Below the pieces are notes generated by a model, which searched no databases, had not been told where the DNA came from, and saw only the letters and a program-made list of their open reading frames with translations. The translations under genes were made by a program, and so were the position numbers. A stretch of 64,000 nt of DNA from Geminicoccaceae bacterium (GTDB lineage Bacteria; Pseudomonadota; Alphaproteobacteria; Geminicoccales; Geminicoccaceae): contig JACKIM010000001.1 in assembly GCA_020638465.1 (NCBI GenBank), forward strand, positions 1,393,501 to 1,457,500. The letters are read 5' to 3'. Shown one piece after another: positions 1 through 9,538 of this stretch (positions within the stretch are counted from its first letter, which is position 1; the number at the start of each line of letters is the position of its first letter).

Positions 1-1066
1 GCAGGCCGACTTCCTCGTCCATGGACAGGGCCAGATCCAGTGCCCAGGCGAGCTCGTCGGGATTGTCGGGGGCCACCAGCCATCCTGTTGCAGCCGGCAT
101 CACGGTTTCGGGCAGGCCACCCGTATGAGTGACGATCACAGGTTTGCCCATGGCCTGCGCCTCGATCACGACGCGGCCGAAAGCCTCGGGTCCGATAGCC
201 GGCAGGGCTACGGCATCGGCGAGCATGTAGGCTGCCGCCATATCGTCGCAGTGGCCACCGAAATGGACGCGATCGGTCAGACCTTTCCTGATGATGTCCT
301 TCTCGATTTCGCGAACATACTGGCTCGACGGATCGAGATCGCCGACGATGAGGACGATGAAGTCCTTGCGGGACATGCGCATCATCGCTTCGAGCATGAC
401 GAGATGCCCCTTGATGCGCACGACCCGGCCGGGCAGCATCACGACCTTGCGATCGTAGCCCAGTTGCCAGCGGTCGCTGAGGGCCGCCAGTCGATGGCCG
501 CGGATGAGGGAAGGGTCGAAAGTCTGCAGATCGACACCCCGGCGAATGACGCGAATCCGCGACGGGTCCACGTTGTAGACCTGCTGGATATGTTCGAGAA
601 CATAGTCGGAGACGGCAATCACCCGGTCGCCTGCGGTCATGATCGCGTTGTAGCGTTTCTTCAGCCGGTGCTCATATCCCTGATAGACACCGTGGAATGT
701 CGTCATGAACGAGATGCCGGTCCGTTTTGCGGCAAAGGCCGAACTCCAGGCAGGCGCACGCGAGCGGGCATGGACAAGCCGGACATTGTGCTCGCGGATG
801 ATCTTCGACAGACGGAGAACGTTGATCGCAATGACCACCGGATTTTTCGAATCCACGGGCAGTTCGATATGGCTTGCACCGGTTGCAACGAGCTCGCGCA
901 CAAGTCTGCCGCCCGATGATGCGACGATCGCATTCCATCCATTGTCGACCAGCGCTTTGGCGATCTGCAGCGTGCCCCGCTCGGCACCGCCGCTTTCCAG
1001 CGCCGGCAGGACCTGCAGCACGGCGGGACGGGCTTGAGGTTGCATCGATGGCGCAGCTGTCATCAT
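1..1066 (-). CDS. Glycosyltransferase family 4 (C-terminus cut by window edge)
   Basis: This is a retaining glycosyltransferase of the GT4 type, expected to move a sugar from a nucleotide sugar to a lipid-linked or polysaccharide acceptor at the inner membrane. About 355 residues are visible. Near the N-terminus is the LESGGAERGT motif typical of GT4 donors' open Rossmann fold. Near the window edge lies the family EX7E motif (EAFGRVVIE), followed by GKPVIVTHTGGLPE. The gene runs leftward off the window, so only the last few dozen residues should be missing. Start codons at 1066, 1063 and 1045 are all in frame, and 1066/1063 are preferred because the conserved region begins soon after 1045. 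The acceptor cannot be told from sequence. Confidence 0.88.
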   Translation of the reverse strand, partial: MMTAAPSMQPQARPAVLQVLPALESGGAERGTLQIAKALVDNGWNAIVASSGGRLVRELVATGASHIELPVDSKNPVVIAINVLRLSKIIREHNVRLVHARSRAPAWSSAFAAKRTGISFMTTFHGVYQGYEHRLKKRYNAIMTAGDRVIAVSDYVLEHIQQVYNVDPSRIRVIRRGVDLQTFDPSLIRGHRLAALSDRWQLGYDRKVVMLPGRVVRIKGHLVMLEAMMRMSRKDFIVLIVGDLDPSSQYVREIEKDIIRKGLTDRVHFGGHCDDMAAAYMLADAVALPAIGPEAFGRVVIEAQAMGKPVIVTHTGGLPETVMPAATGWLVAPDNPDELAWALDLALSMDEEVGL

Positions 1067-1287
1067 GAACGAGGGCAAACTCCATCCGCGGGGGCAGGGC
1101 GGGCCTGATTCACCGGCCGGACGGTCCGTTTCGCGGTTGAACACACCGCTCCTTGCCGTACCATGCCGATGTCCCGATTTCCGGTGGCGCATGTGTCCTT
1201 CCACCAGGGGGTGATCGGAACTCGCCACCTTGCCAGTCGCGTGCTAGCACGATTGTTGCATTTGACAAACCAGGGAAGAGACGAACC

Positions 1288-2043
1288 GTGATCGATGGGC
1301 CGAGTTTTCTCGACGATGAGGACGGACGGCGCCTCGCTTTTGTCCGCTCTGCGGGACATTCTCCAGAAATTGTATTTCTTGGGGGCTATGCGTCCGACAT
1401 GACCGGCACCAAGGCCCTGTTCCTCGAAGCGCATGCCCGGCACCTGGGGCAGGCTTTCACCCGGTTCGACTATCGCGGTCATGGCCAGTCTCCCGGCGTG
1501 TTCGAGGAGCATACCATCTCGGACTGGAAAGATGACGTTCTCGCCATTCTCGATCGGGTGGTCAGGCATCCCTTTGTGCTGGTGGGGTCCAGCATGGGAG
1601 GATGGCTCATGCTGCTCGCCGGGCTGGCGAGGAAGGAACGGCTCAAGGGGCTGGTCGGCATCGCCGCAGCTCCGGACTTCACGCAAAGGTTGATGGAGCC
1701 CGGGCTCAGCGATGAACAGCGCGCCGAGTTGAGTGCTACCGGGCGGATTCTCATGCCATCGACCTATGGTGAACCGGTTCCTCTCCAGCAGGGCTTCCTC
1801 GAAGACGGACGCAGGAATCTCGTACTTGACGAGCCGGTGGAGATCGACCGGCCGGTGCATCTGCTGCACGGTCAGCTCGACCCTGACGTGCCCTGGCAGA
1901 CGTCGCTCGATCTCGCCGCACGGCTGCGGTCGAGTCATGTGACAGTCGAACTGGTGAAAGATGGGGACCATCGCCTGTCGAGGGATGAAGACCTGCGGCG
2001 CATTGCCCATGCTGTCGACCGAGTGCTGGATGCCAACATATGA
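1288..2043 (+). CDS. Alpha/beta hydrolase (ABHD10-like serine esterase)
   Basis: A 251-residue single-domain alpha/beta hydrolase with no signal peptide, so probably a cytosolic esterase or thioesterase. The oxyanion region carries FDYRGHGQS. The nucleophile elbow is GSSMGG with Ser102. A likely acid is Asp198 or Asp200 (HGQLDPDVPW), and the catalytic His is His228 (DGDHRLS). The GTG start at 1288 has a purine-rich ribosome site (GGGAAGAG) just upstream. A longer in-frame reading back to 1153 would add 45 residues without homology to the fold. The stop overlaps the next start in an ATGA junction, so it is probably co-transcribed and translationally coupled with the creatininase-family gene. 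Size and motifs resemble ABHD10-type acyl-protein or acyl-glucuronide esterases, but the substrate is not determined. Confidence 0.85.
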   Translation: MIDGPSFLDDEDGRRLAFVRSAGHSPEIVFLGGYASDMTGTKALFLEAHARHLGQAFTRFDYRGHGQSPGVFEEHTISDWKDDVLAILDRVVRHPFVLVGSSMGGWLMLLAGLARKERLKGLVGIAAAPDFTQRLMEPGLSDEQRAELSATGRILMPSTYGEPVPLQQGFLEDGRRNLVLDEPVEIDRPVHLLHGQLDPDVPWQTSLDLAARLRSSHVTVELVKDGDHRLSRDEDLRRIAHAVDRVLDANI

Positions 2044-2822
2044 CCCAACGATCCGTTCTTTTTCGTGAATTGCGGGCGCCTGAACTGCGAGCCCTTGCGA
2101 CCCCGTCAACGATTGTCCTTCTGCCGGTGGCGTCCATGGAGCAGCATGGCCCGCACCTTCCGGTAGGGACGGACAGCATGCTGGGCCATGCTGTCTGCGA
2201 GCGGGCTGCAAGGATGCTCGTTCGTGAGCGGCCGGTGGTTGTCATGGACACGGTGTGGACCGGGCTGAGCGAGCATCACATGGCCTTCGGGGCGACCGTG
2301 ACGCTCGATTTCGATACATTTCACAAGCTGATTTCCGGAATTTGCCGGTCTCTCCAGCGACATGGCTTTCGCAGGATCGCGCTGGTCAATGCTCATGGCG
2401 GCAATATCGCGGCATTGCACACCATCACGGACGAAATTACGAGGGATACCGGATTGCCCATCGTGTCGCTGACCTACTGGCAGCTGGCCGCGGACAAGCT
2501 CGGTGCGCAGTTGACGACGCAAAAGGGCATACGTCACGCCTGCGAGGCCGAGACATCGATGGTCATGGCGCTCGCTCCGGAACTGGTCGACTGTAATGCC
2601 CTGGAGCAGGCCCGCTGGCCGGACATGCGCGATCGGCAGGATTCAACGCCGGATGATGGCTATCACTGGTTGAGTTTTGCGGAGAAGACGCCGACGGGCG
2701 TGCTGGGCGATCCGACCGCTTCCAGTGCCGAACAGGGCGAAGTCCTTCTCGACATGGCGGCCTCCCACCTTGCGGAAAGGCTGGCATCTCCGGATTTCTG
2801 GGGACCTCGCGACAAACCTTGA
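2040..2822 (+). CDS. Creatininase-family amidohydrolase
   Basis: A 260-residue metal-dependent amidohydrolase of the creatininase fold. This family includes creatininase, MftE peptidase and FAPy hydrolases. The two-metal site is visible as E34/H36 and D45 (MEQHGPHLPVGTD), the NAHGGN motif at 117-122, and the HACEAETS segment with Glu169/Glu171. Length is normal for the family. It starts inside the stop of the preceding hydrolase (ATGA overlap), which suggests the two enzymes work together. No mycofactocin, creatine or riboflavin-degradation genes lie nearby, so the substrate is open. Confidence 0.87.
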   Translation: MTQRSVLFRELRAPELRALATPSTIVLLPVASMEQHGPHLPVGTDSMLGHAVCERAARMLVRERPVVVMDTVWTGLSEHHMAFGATVTLDFDTFHKLISGICRSLQRHGFRRIALVNAHGGNIAALHTITDEITRDTGLPIVSLTYWQLAADKLGAQLTTQKGIRHACEAETSMVMALAPELVDCNALEQARWPDMRDRQDSTPDDGYHWLSFAEKTPTGVLGDPTASSAEQGEVLLDMAASHLAERLASPDFWGPRDKP

Positions 2823-2859
2823 GACAATGGAGTGGTCATGACCCGGGTGCGGGAAGATA

Positions 2860-3861
2860 TCATGCCCGGGACTTGACCAGATCGTCGACTTTCAGTTCAC
2901 CCTTGTCGAAGATGGCCGAGCGTACATGTTTGAGACGTGGCGGTTCTTCCGAGATGTAGGGTAAAGGTCGTGCCTGACGAATGGCCTCAAGCCCGAGCCG
3001 TGCCGCAAGAAGTGCATTGCCCGCACCCTGTCCGGCACGAGCCGAAAGCATTGCCGTGATCGATGCGCCCACATGCTCGACCGTCGCGTGGCTGACAGCG
3101 TCGGCAACGCCGGCGATGGCGGCATTGCGCAGGCATTTCCTGAGCAGGCTGAAGCTGGCGGCCGGACCCATGTGCAGCCCGTAGAGCCGCGCGACCTGCC
3201 GGATCATCACCAGCGTGCGCCAGATGACCAGAAATCCGTCGAGCAGTCCGAGCGGGCTGAGGGCGGTGAGGAGACCGATGTCCCGGCTGCCCTCAAGGAC
3301 CAGCCTGTAGGCCCCCTTGTCGAGTGGGGCCATGACATGACGTTCAAAGATGGCGAGCTGTTCGCCATCGCTGTACTGGTCGCGGTTGGCCTGCTCGAAG
3401 CGCTGCAAGCCCTGTGGCGAACCCAGCCGCTGGCTGATGCGTGAGATCAGCGGGCGGGCCTCGCCGTGCAATTCGGAACTTTTGAGGCGCTCGGCGGTAT
3501 CCCGCAACATGCTGCCGTTGCGCATGGCCCGGATGTCGAGAACCTCGCGGGCAAGAAACATGACCGTCGTTGCGCCCACCACCAGCAGCAACACCAGAAA
3601 TGGCCAGCCGATCAGGGGATTGGTATCGATCATGCCGGTGACATGGCGAACAGCCTCAAGTGTCACCAATCCCCCTAGTGCGGCAAAGAAGGCGCCGGCA
3701 AGACGGCCGGTCCAGCCCTTCTTCTCCTTCCTTTCCGGTACGGTCTCGCTGCGTCCCGTCCGTCTGCCTTCCGGGGACGGGAAGGTGGCAACGGGCTTGC
3801 TTTCAGCACCGCTTTCCGGTTCCAGTTCGAAGGGCAGAATCTGTGGCTTGCCCTCGTTCAT
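2860..3861 (-). CDS. ycjF: YcjF-family (TIGR01620/DUF697) membrane protein
   Basis: A 333-residue inner-membrane protein of the YcjF family, whose function is not established. It is usually encoded next to the GTPase-like YcjX and is linked to envelope stress in enterobacteria. The N-terminal 50 residues are polar and probably cytosolic. Two hydrophobic segments follow at roughly 55-75 and 84-104. The C-terminal half is the DUF697 domain, rich in Ala and amphipathic helices (LLTALSPLGLLDGF, AAIAGVADAVSHATVEHVGA). Its start overlaps the stop of ycjX by an ATGA junction, so the pair is translated together. It is the last gene of the ubiA-ycjX-ycjF operon. Confidence 0.86.
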   Translation of the reverse strand: MNEGKPQILPFELEPESGAESKPVATFPSPEGRRTGRSETVPERKEKKGWTGRLAGAFFAALGGLVTLEAVRHVTGMIDTNPLIGWPFLVLLLVVGATTVMFLAREVLDIRAMRNGSMLRDTAERLKSSELHGEARPLISRISQRLGSPQGLQRFEQANRDQYSDGEQLAIFERHVMAPLDKGAYRLVLEGSRDIGLLTALSPLGLLDGFLVIWRTLVMIRQVARLYGLHMGPAASFSLLRKCLRNAAIAGVADAVSHATVEHVGASITAMLSARAGQGAGNALLAARLGLEAIRQARPLPYISEEPPRLKHVRSAIFDKGELKVDDLVKSRA

Positions 3862-5192
3862 GCGAGTTTGTCTCCCAACAGGAACTCGATCGCCTGATCG
3901 AGGCGAACATGCTGTCCGCGCTTGCGCCGCTTCAACCTGCGCGGAGCGAAGTCGTGGAAGCGGAAACGTCCGCTTTGCCAGTCCTCGTCACTGGGCAGTT
4001 CGGGAGGGATTTCCCCCGGAAACAACACCGTCTCGCGATCCTCGTTCTTGAGCTTCCCGCGCACGCAGGAAAGCAACTGTCCTTGATGTTCGGTCGTCAC
4101 CGTATCGGTACAACGCAGCGCAGACAATGCCAGGACATCCTGGCTGATGCCTTCGAAGCGGGCCCGCCGGGAGGCCGGTTCAACCATGAGTTCCAGAAGC
4201 TGCTTGAGGTTCGGGTGCTGGTTGGCGGCGACGTGATCCGCCTTGCTGGCGGCGAACAGCACCTTGTCGATGCGCGGAGCCACCAGCCGCCTCAGCCAGC
4301 TGCCCTGACCGTAGGTGAAGCTTTCAAGGATTGTGGACAGGGCCTTCATGCTGTCGTCGAACCAGGCTGGGCCGGCATTGAGGCAGGTGAACAGGTCGAC
4401 CAGCACGATCTGGCGGTCGAAATTGCTGAAATGGTCGTAGTAGAATGGCTTCACGACTTCCTCGACGTACCGCTGGTAGCGGTGGGCCATTTCGGCCTCG
4501 AGCCGGTGCCGGCTCGGCACGGGAGAAAAGGTGGCGCCGTCGGGCAGGTCGTCGAGGCCGTGCATCAGCCGTCCGGGCTGGACGAAGGACAGTCCAAGCT
4601 CATGCTGACAGCGTTCGAGGTAACGACGATAGCTGTCGATCAGTACAGTCGTGTCGCCATTCTCGATCTGGTCCAGCCACTCGCGAGCCACGGTGCTGCG
4701 GGGATGCCGCTCGGCGAGGGCCAGAGTATCCCGCGAGAGCTGGGCAAAGCTGGTGGCGACCAGCGGCAGGTCCAGTAGCCATTCGCCCGGGTAATCGATG
4801 ATATCGACAACCAGCGTCTGAACGGATGACCTCAGGCTCGAAAAAAAACCCGAGGCGCGATATCGCATTTCGAGCCGCAGGGAGGTGAGGCGGTCGGTGG
4901 CTTCGGGCCACCGTGGCGGTTCCGCCAGCAGGTCGGTCTCGAACGATTCGAAAGGGAAGCGTTCTCCCAGTCCATCAACGACCCGCGCGCCGAGGAACCT
5001 GTCCTGGTGTGCCGCGGACATGAAATCGAGATCGTGAGCCTGCAGCAGATGATGAACGAAGGCCGTCGTGAACACCGTCTTGCCGCTGCGGCGAAGGCCG
5101 GTGATGGCCAGCCGGACGTGGTTGTCGAACAGCCGGCTACCAACTTCGCCCACGATGTTCAGGGCCTGGTCGAGCGGACCGATCCTTTTCAT
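3858..5192 (-). CDS. ycjX: YcjX-family P-loop NTPase (DUF463)
   Basis: A 444-residue P-loop protein of the YcjX family, which is GTPase-like and uncharacterised in detail. The Walker A motif GLRRSGKT lies at 32-39, unusually close to the N-terminus as is typical of YcjX. The segments VVDIIDYPGEWLLDLPL and IVLVDLFTCLNAG are the conserved family blocks that follow. The gene overlaps ubiA upstream and ycjF downstream in ATGA fashion, giving tight translational coupling. By family knowledge it forms a stress-related pair with YcjF. Why it is tied to ubiA here is unknown. Confidence 0.9.
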   Translation of the reverse strand: MKRIGPLDQALNIVGEVGSRLFDNHVRLAITGLRRSGKTVFTTAFVHHLLQAHDLDFMSAAHQDRFLGARVVDGLGERFPFESFETDLLAEPPRWPEATDRLTSLRLEMRYRASGFFSSLRSSVQTLVVDIIDYPGEWLLDLPLVATSFAQLSRDTLALAERHPRSTVAREWLDQIENGDTTVLIDSYRRYLERCQHELGLSFVQPGRLMHGLDDLPDGATFSPVPSRHRLEAEMAHRYQRYVEEVVKPFYYDHFSNFDRQIVLVDLFTCLNAGPAWFDDSMKALSTILESFTYGQGSWLRRLVAPRIDKVLFAASKADHVAANQHPNLKQLLELMVEPASRRARFEGISQDVLALSALRCTDTVTTEHQGQLLSCVRGKLKNEDRETVLFPGEIPPELPSDEDWQSGRFRFHDFAPRRLKRRKRGQHVRLDQAIEFLLGDKLA

Positions 5193-6103
5193 AGGTGGCC
5201 CAGTGCCAGGGCTGCGAGAACGAGGAGACCGGCAAGCCGATTGGCGCGAAAGATCATGAGGCAGTTGTCCCGGTCATCGATGGAAAGCGAGCGGACCTGC
5301 CAGACCATGTGGGCGGCGGGCACGAGCAGGGCAGGGTATAGCGGCCATGAAAGACCAGCCATGGTTCCGGCCACTGCTATAAGGACAATGGCAATCGTGT
5401 AAAAGCCGCAGATCCACGGAACGGTCGCCGAACCGAGCCTCAATGCGGAGGAACGTACCCCGACGAGGATATCGTCTTCCTTGTCCTGATGGGCATAGAT
5501 CGTGTCATACCCCAATGTCCAGGCGATGCCGCCCGCGTAGAGGACGACGGCTGACCAGTCGAGTTGATCCGCCATGGCCGCATATCCCACCAGGGCTCCC
5601 CAGTTGAAGGTCAGGCCGAGAAATGCCTGCGGCCAGTAAGTAATACGCTTCATGAAGGGATAAATGACAATGAGCGGAAGACTGCCGATGGCAATCAATT
5701 GCGCTGTGCGCGGCAACCAGAAAAGTACCGAGAGGCCAATCAGCGATTGAAACGCCGTAAAAAGCACGGCCGCCGGAATACTCACGCGACCTGCCGCAAG
5801 GGGGCGATTTCGGGTTCGTTCGACGCGGGCATCGAATTTTCTGTCGGCAAGATCATTGACAGTGCAACCGGCACCGCGCATGGCGATAGCGCCGATTGCG
5901 AAAAGCAGTCCTGTGACAGGATCGAGCCCGCCTTCGACCAGCGCCATGCCCCACCAGCACGGGATGAGGAGGAGCCAGGTTCCGATCGGGCGGTCGAGAC
6001 GAGCGAGCGTGGCGTAATCACGCCACGCCGCCGGCAGCCAGCCCAGGAACGGGATCTGCTGGTCTGCGACATTTTCGATTTTGTGGTAGGATCGTTGATG
6101 CAT
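5189..6103 (-). CDS. ubiA: 4-hydroxybenzoate polyprenyltransferase
   Basis: A 304-residue integral membrane prenyltransferase that joins 4-hydroxybenzoate to a polyprenyl diphosphate, the first membrane step of ubiquinone synthesis. Both Asp-rich motifs are present: NDLADRKFD at 83-91 followed by RTRNRPL, and YDTIYAHQDKEDD around residues 200-213. These bind Mg-diphosphate. About eight hydrophobic helices can be seen, and length matches UbiA. It shares a 52-bp divergent gap with rsmE and leads the ubiA-ycjX-ycjF operon. Because the motif spelling matches UbiA, it is distinguished from the second UbiA-superfamily member in the window, ctaB at 9539. Confidence 0.95.
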   Translation of the reverse strand: MHQRSYHKIENVADQQIPFLGWLPAAWRDYATLARLDRPIGTWLLLIPCWWGMALVEGGLDPVTGLLFAIGAIAMRGAGCTVNDLADRKFDARVERTRNRPLAAGRVSIPAAVLFTAFQSLIGLSVLFWLPRTAQLIAIGSLPLIVIYPFMKRITYWPQAFLGLTFNWGALVGYAAMADQLDWSAVVLYAGGIAWTLGYDTIYAHQDKEDDILVGVRSSALRLGSATVPWICGFYTIAIVLIAVAGTMAGLSWPLYPALLVPAAHMVWQVRSLSIDDRDNCLMIFRANRLAGLLVLAALALGHL

Positions 6104-6155
6104 GGCTGTTCATTTAGAGTTTTTGGTCGCCACATGTAAGCCACCTAGAGGCAGT

Positions 6156-6884
6156 ATGAGAATTCCCCGTCTTTTTGTCGACCTGCCGCTGGGCTCCGGC
6201 GCGACGATCGAAATCACCGACGAGCGTGCGCACTACTTGCGCAATGTCCTGCGTCTTCGGCCCGGCGCCCAGGTCAGCCTGTTCAACGGCGAATCGGGTG
6301 AGTGGCGCGCGACGATGACCGGCATCGAGCGTCGCACGATCAGCCTCGATATTTCCGAACGCCTCCGGGCGCCGCGGAAGGTGCCGGGACCGTCCCTCTA
6401 TTTCTCGCCGATCCGCCGCAACCGCCTCGAATGGATGCTGGAAAAGGCTGTGGAGTTCGGTGTCGCGAAACTCGTTCCCGTCCTGACGGAACGCTCGGTT
6501 GTCGAACTGGGCCGCGTCGACCGGCTGCGGGCACGCCTCATCGAGGCCGCCGAGCAGTGTGAACGGATCGATGTGCCCGAAATCGAGGATGCGCAAACCC
6601 TGGAGGATGTCATCGGCAGCGGCGTGAAACTCGTTGTCGGTGTCGAGCGCCACAAGAACGGCTCCCTGCTTCAGGCCCTCGAAGAACTTCCCGATGCGGG
6701 ACTGCTTGTCGGTCCTGAAGGGGGCTTCACCGATGACGAGCGGCGCATGCTGGGTGAGGCGGATGCCCGCATGGTCAGCTTCGGCCCCTTGATCCTGCGC
6801 TCCGAGACCGCTGTGCTGCACATGCTGAGCGTGTGGCGGGCTCTCGAAAATGACGTCGTTGAAGGCGATGCGGGGGGCGAGTGA
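6156..6884 (+). CDS. rsmE: 16S rRNA m3U1498 methyltransferase
   Basis: A 242-residue SPOUT-class methyltransferase that methylates N3 of U1498 in 16S rRNA. It has an N-terminal PUA-like domain (RAHYLRNVLRLRPGA) and a C-terminal knotted SPOUT domain. The SAM-binding knot reads LLVGPEGGFTDDE, then LGPLILRSETAVL-like sequence (FGPLILRSETA). The start at 6156 is chosen because MRIPRLFVDL matches the usual RsmE N-terminus. An in-frame extension to 6102 would overlap the divergent ubiA start. It is followed by coxB after a 189-bp gap and is not obviously in the cox operon. Confidence 0.94.
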   Translation: MRIPRLFVDLPLGSGATIEITDERAHYLRNVLRLRPGAQVSLFNGESGEWRATMTGIERRTISLDISERLRAPRKVPGPSLYFSPIRRNRLEWMLEKAVEFGVAKLVPVLTERSVVELGRVDRLRARLIEAAEQCERIDVPEIEDAQTLEDVIGSGVKLVVGVERHKNGSLLQALEELPDAGLLVGPEGGFTDDERRMLGEADARMVSFGPLILRSETAVLHMLSVWRALENDVVEGDAGGE

Positions 6885-7073
6885 CGTCGTGCCGGACGAA
6901 AGGCCCGCCATTACGCGCATTTATGCGACACCATGTCACTGACGCCGGGCGGGCTGCATTTCTATCTTCGAGCCGACCGCGACCAGCCTGCCAATCAGGG
7001 GCTGTCGTGCCATTGTTCCACCATCAAGAGAGTGACCACGCACGCCGGTGGTCGACATAAGGACGGAGAGCCC

Positions 7074-7910
7074 ATGCGCTGGCTAGCTGCCTCGATCGTG
7101 TTCCTGACGGCATCATTCGCCAATGCTCCGGCGATGGCCGAAGCGGTGTCCTGGCAGATGGGGCTTCAGGGTGCCGTCTCCCCGATCATGGACCGGATCG
7201 CGAGCTTCCATCACCTGCTGTTGTGGATCATCACGATCGTCACGTTGTTCGTGCTGGGATTGTTGATCTATGTCTGCGTGAATTTCCGGGAGGAGAAAAA
7301 CCCGACGCCATCGCGCCGGTCGCATCACACCATGCTCGAAGTGGTATGGACGGCAGTGCCGGTGTTGATCCTCATCATCATTGCGATTCCGTCGTTCAAG
7401 CTGTTGTACTACAGCGATATTGTTCCGAAGACCGACATGACGGTGAAGGCCACGGGCCACCAGTGGTACTGGTCGTACGAATATCCCGATAACGGGGATT
7501 TCGGTTTTGATGCCTATCTGATTGCCGACGAGGATCTTCAAGAGGGGCAGAAGCGCCTTCTTGAAACCGACAACCGTGTGGTCCTGCCTGCCAATACCAA
7601 CATTCGCATTCAGGTAACGTCTGCCGATGTGCTCCATTCCTGGGCGATGCCGCCCATGGGCATCAAGATCGATGCCGTTCCCGGCCGCCTCAACGAGGTC
7701 TGGGTGAACATCGAGGAGCCCGGTACCTATTACGGCCAGTGCTCGGAGTTGTGTGGCGTCAATCACGGTTTCATGCCGATCACCATCGAGGCGCTGCCGA
7801 AGGCGGAATTTGATGCGTGGGTGGAGACGGCCAAGCAACAGTTCGCTCGTGCAGATGGCGTGACGACAAGGGTCGCCGATGCCTCGGCCGCGGTCAGTAA
7901 CGCGAAGTAA
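7074..7910 (+). CDS. coxB: Cytochrome c oxidase subunit II (CuA)
   Basis: A 278-residue subunit II of aa3-type oxidase. It accepts electrons from cytochrome c through the binuclear CuA centre on the periplasmic face. It has a signal peptide-like start ending near AMAEA, two transmembrane helices (LLLWIITIVTLFVLGLLIY and VVWTAVPVLILIIIAIPSF), then the cupredoxin domain. The aromatic patch GHQWYWSYEYP and the CuA ligands H in VLHSWAMP and CSELCGVNHGFM are intact. The start at 7074 is chosen because it follows a GGACGGAGAG ribosome site and gives a proper leader. Reading back to 6933 would add 47 polar residues. This is the first gene of the cox operon. Confidence 0.96.
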   Translation: MRWLAASIVFLTASFANAPAMAEAVSWQMGLQGAVSPIMDRIASFHHLLLWIITIVTLFVLGLLIYVCVNFREEKNPTPSRRSHHTMLEVVWTAVPVLILIIIAIPSFKLLYYSDIVPKTDMTVKATGHQWYWSYEYPDNGDFGFDAYLIADEDLQEGQKRLLETDNRVVLPANTNIRIQVTSADVLHSWAMPPMGIKIDAVPGRLNEVWVNIEEPGTYYGQCSELCGVNHGFMPITIEALPKAEFDAWVETAKQQFARADGVTTRVADASAAVSNAK

Positions 7911-7931
7911 CCGGAAAGCGGAGTTCAAACG

Positions 7932-9515
7932 ATGGCACATGCCGTTCACGACGACCATCATGGGGCGCCATCCAGCTTCTTTCTTCGCTGGATCTGCTCG
8001 ACCAATCACAAGGATATCGGGACACTCTACCTGATCTTCGCCTTCTTTGCCGGCGTGATCGGGATGCTGATGTCCGTGGTATTCCGTCTCGAACTTTTCG
8101 CACCGGGTACCCAGCTCATCCAGGACCATCATGTGTTCAACATGCTGGTTACCGCGCACGGCCTCATCATGATCTTCTTCTTCGTGATGCCGGCGCTGAT
8201 CGGCGGCTTCGGCAACTGGATGGTGCCTCTCATGATCGGAGCGCCGGACATGGCGTTCCCGCGGATGAACAACATCAGCTTCTGGTTGCTGGTTCCCGCG
8301 TTCGCCCTCCTGCTGCTCTCCCCGTTCTTCGGCGGTGTGGACGGCGGCTGGACAATGTATCCGCCCCTCTCGTCAACGCTCGGCAATCCTTCGCCCGCGG
8401 TCGACATGGCGATCTTCGCCCTTCATCTCGCCGGTGCCAGTTCATTGCTGGGTGCCATCAACTTCATCACCACGATCTTCAACATGCGCGCTCCCGGCAT
8501 GACCATGCACAAGATGCCGCTGTTCGCTTGGTCGGTGCTGGTGACCGCATTCCTATTGCTGTTGTCGCTGCCGGTCCTGGCCGGTGCGATCACCATGCTG
8601 CTGACCGATCGCAATTTCGGAACGCATTTCTTCATCCCCGAAGGTGGCGGTGATCCGATCCTCTTCCAGCATCTGTTCTGGTTCTTCGGTCACCCCGAGG
8701 TGTACATCCTGATCCTGCCCGGATTCGGCATCATCAGCCACATCGTGTCGACCTTCTCGCGCAAGCCGGTTTTCGGCTATCTCGGCATGGCCTATGCGAT
8801 GGTCGCCATCGGGGCGATCGGCTTCATCGTCTGGGCGCACCACATGTACACGGTGGGCATGGGCGTTGATATCAAGGCCTATTTCACGGCGGCGACCATG
8901 GTCATCGCGGTACCCACGGGCATCAAGATCTTCTCCTGGATCGCGACAATGTGGGGCGGGTCGATCCGTTTCACGGTGCCGATGATGTGGGCGATCGGTT
9001 TCATCTTCCTGTTCACCATCGGTGGCGTGACCGGTGTCGTCCTGGCGAATGCCGGCATGGATGCCGCCCTGCACGATACCTATTATGTCGTGGCTCACTT
9101 CCACTATGTCCTGTCGCTGGGCGCCGTGTTTGCCGTCTTCGGTGGCTTCTACTACTGGATCGGCAAGATCACCGGTTACCAGTATTCCGAGCGGCTGGCG
9201 AAAATCCACTTCTGGCTTACCTTCGTGGGTGTGAACGTCACCTTCTTCCCGCAGCATTTCCTGGGTCTTGCAGGAATGCCCCGGCGTATTCCCGACTATC
9301 CCGATGCCTTCGCACCGTGGAACATGATCAGCTCGATCGGTGCGCTGATCGCCGGCATGAGCGCCTTCTTCTTCTTCTACGTCCTCTACGACATGTTCTC
9401 GAACAAGGAGAAGTGTGCGGGCAATCCGTGGGGTGAAGGTGCGACGACGTTGGAATGGACGCACAGTTCACCGCCTCCGTTCCACACCTATGACGAACTT
9501 CCTCAGATTCGCTGA
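7932..9515 (+). CDS. coxA: Cytochrome c oxidase subunit I
   Basis: A 527-residue haem-copper oxidase subunit I with twelve hydrophobic helices, the catalytic and proton-pumping core of the aa3 oxidase. The helix VI motif HPEVYILILPGFG supplies the CuB His, the cross-linked Tyr and the D-channel Glu. This marks an A1-type (mitochondrial-like) enzyme. The two further CuB histidines are in VWAHHMYTVGM, and the haem ligands lie in DTYYVVAHFHYVLSLGA. The N-terminal STNHKDIGTLYL is the standard family start. It sits 21 bp after coxB and 23 bp before ctaB in the same operon. Confidence 0.98.
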   Translation: MAHAVHDDHHGAPSSFFLRWICSTNHKDIGTLYLIFAFFAGVIGMLMSVVFRLELFAPGTQLIQDHHVFNMLVTAHGLIMIFFFVMPALIGGFGNWMVPLMIGAPDMAFPRMNNISFWLLVPAFALLLLSPFFGGVDGGWTMYPPLSSTLGNPSPAVDMAIFALHLAGASSLLGAINFITTIFNMRAPGMTMHKMPLFAWSVLVTAFLLLLSLPVLAGAITMLLTDRNFGTHFFIPEGGGDPILFQHLFWFFGHPEVYILILPGFGIISHIVSTFSRKPVFGYLGMAYAMVAIGAIGFIVWAHHMYTVGMGVDIKAYFTAATMVIAVPTGIKIFSWIATMWGGSIRFTVPMMWAIGFIFLFTIGGVTGVVLANAGMDAALHDTYYVVAHFHYVLSLGAVFAVFGGFYYWIGKITGYQYSERLAKIHFWLTFVGVNVTFFPQHFLGLAGMPRRIPDYPDAFAPWNMISSIGALIAGMSAFFFFYVLYDMFSNKEKCAGNPWGEGATTLEWTHSSPPPFHTYDELPQIR

Positions 9516-9538
9516 AGTTTGTCAGGAAACGCAAGGTC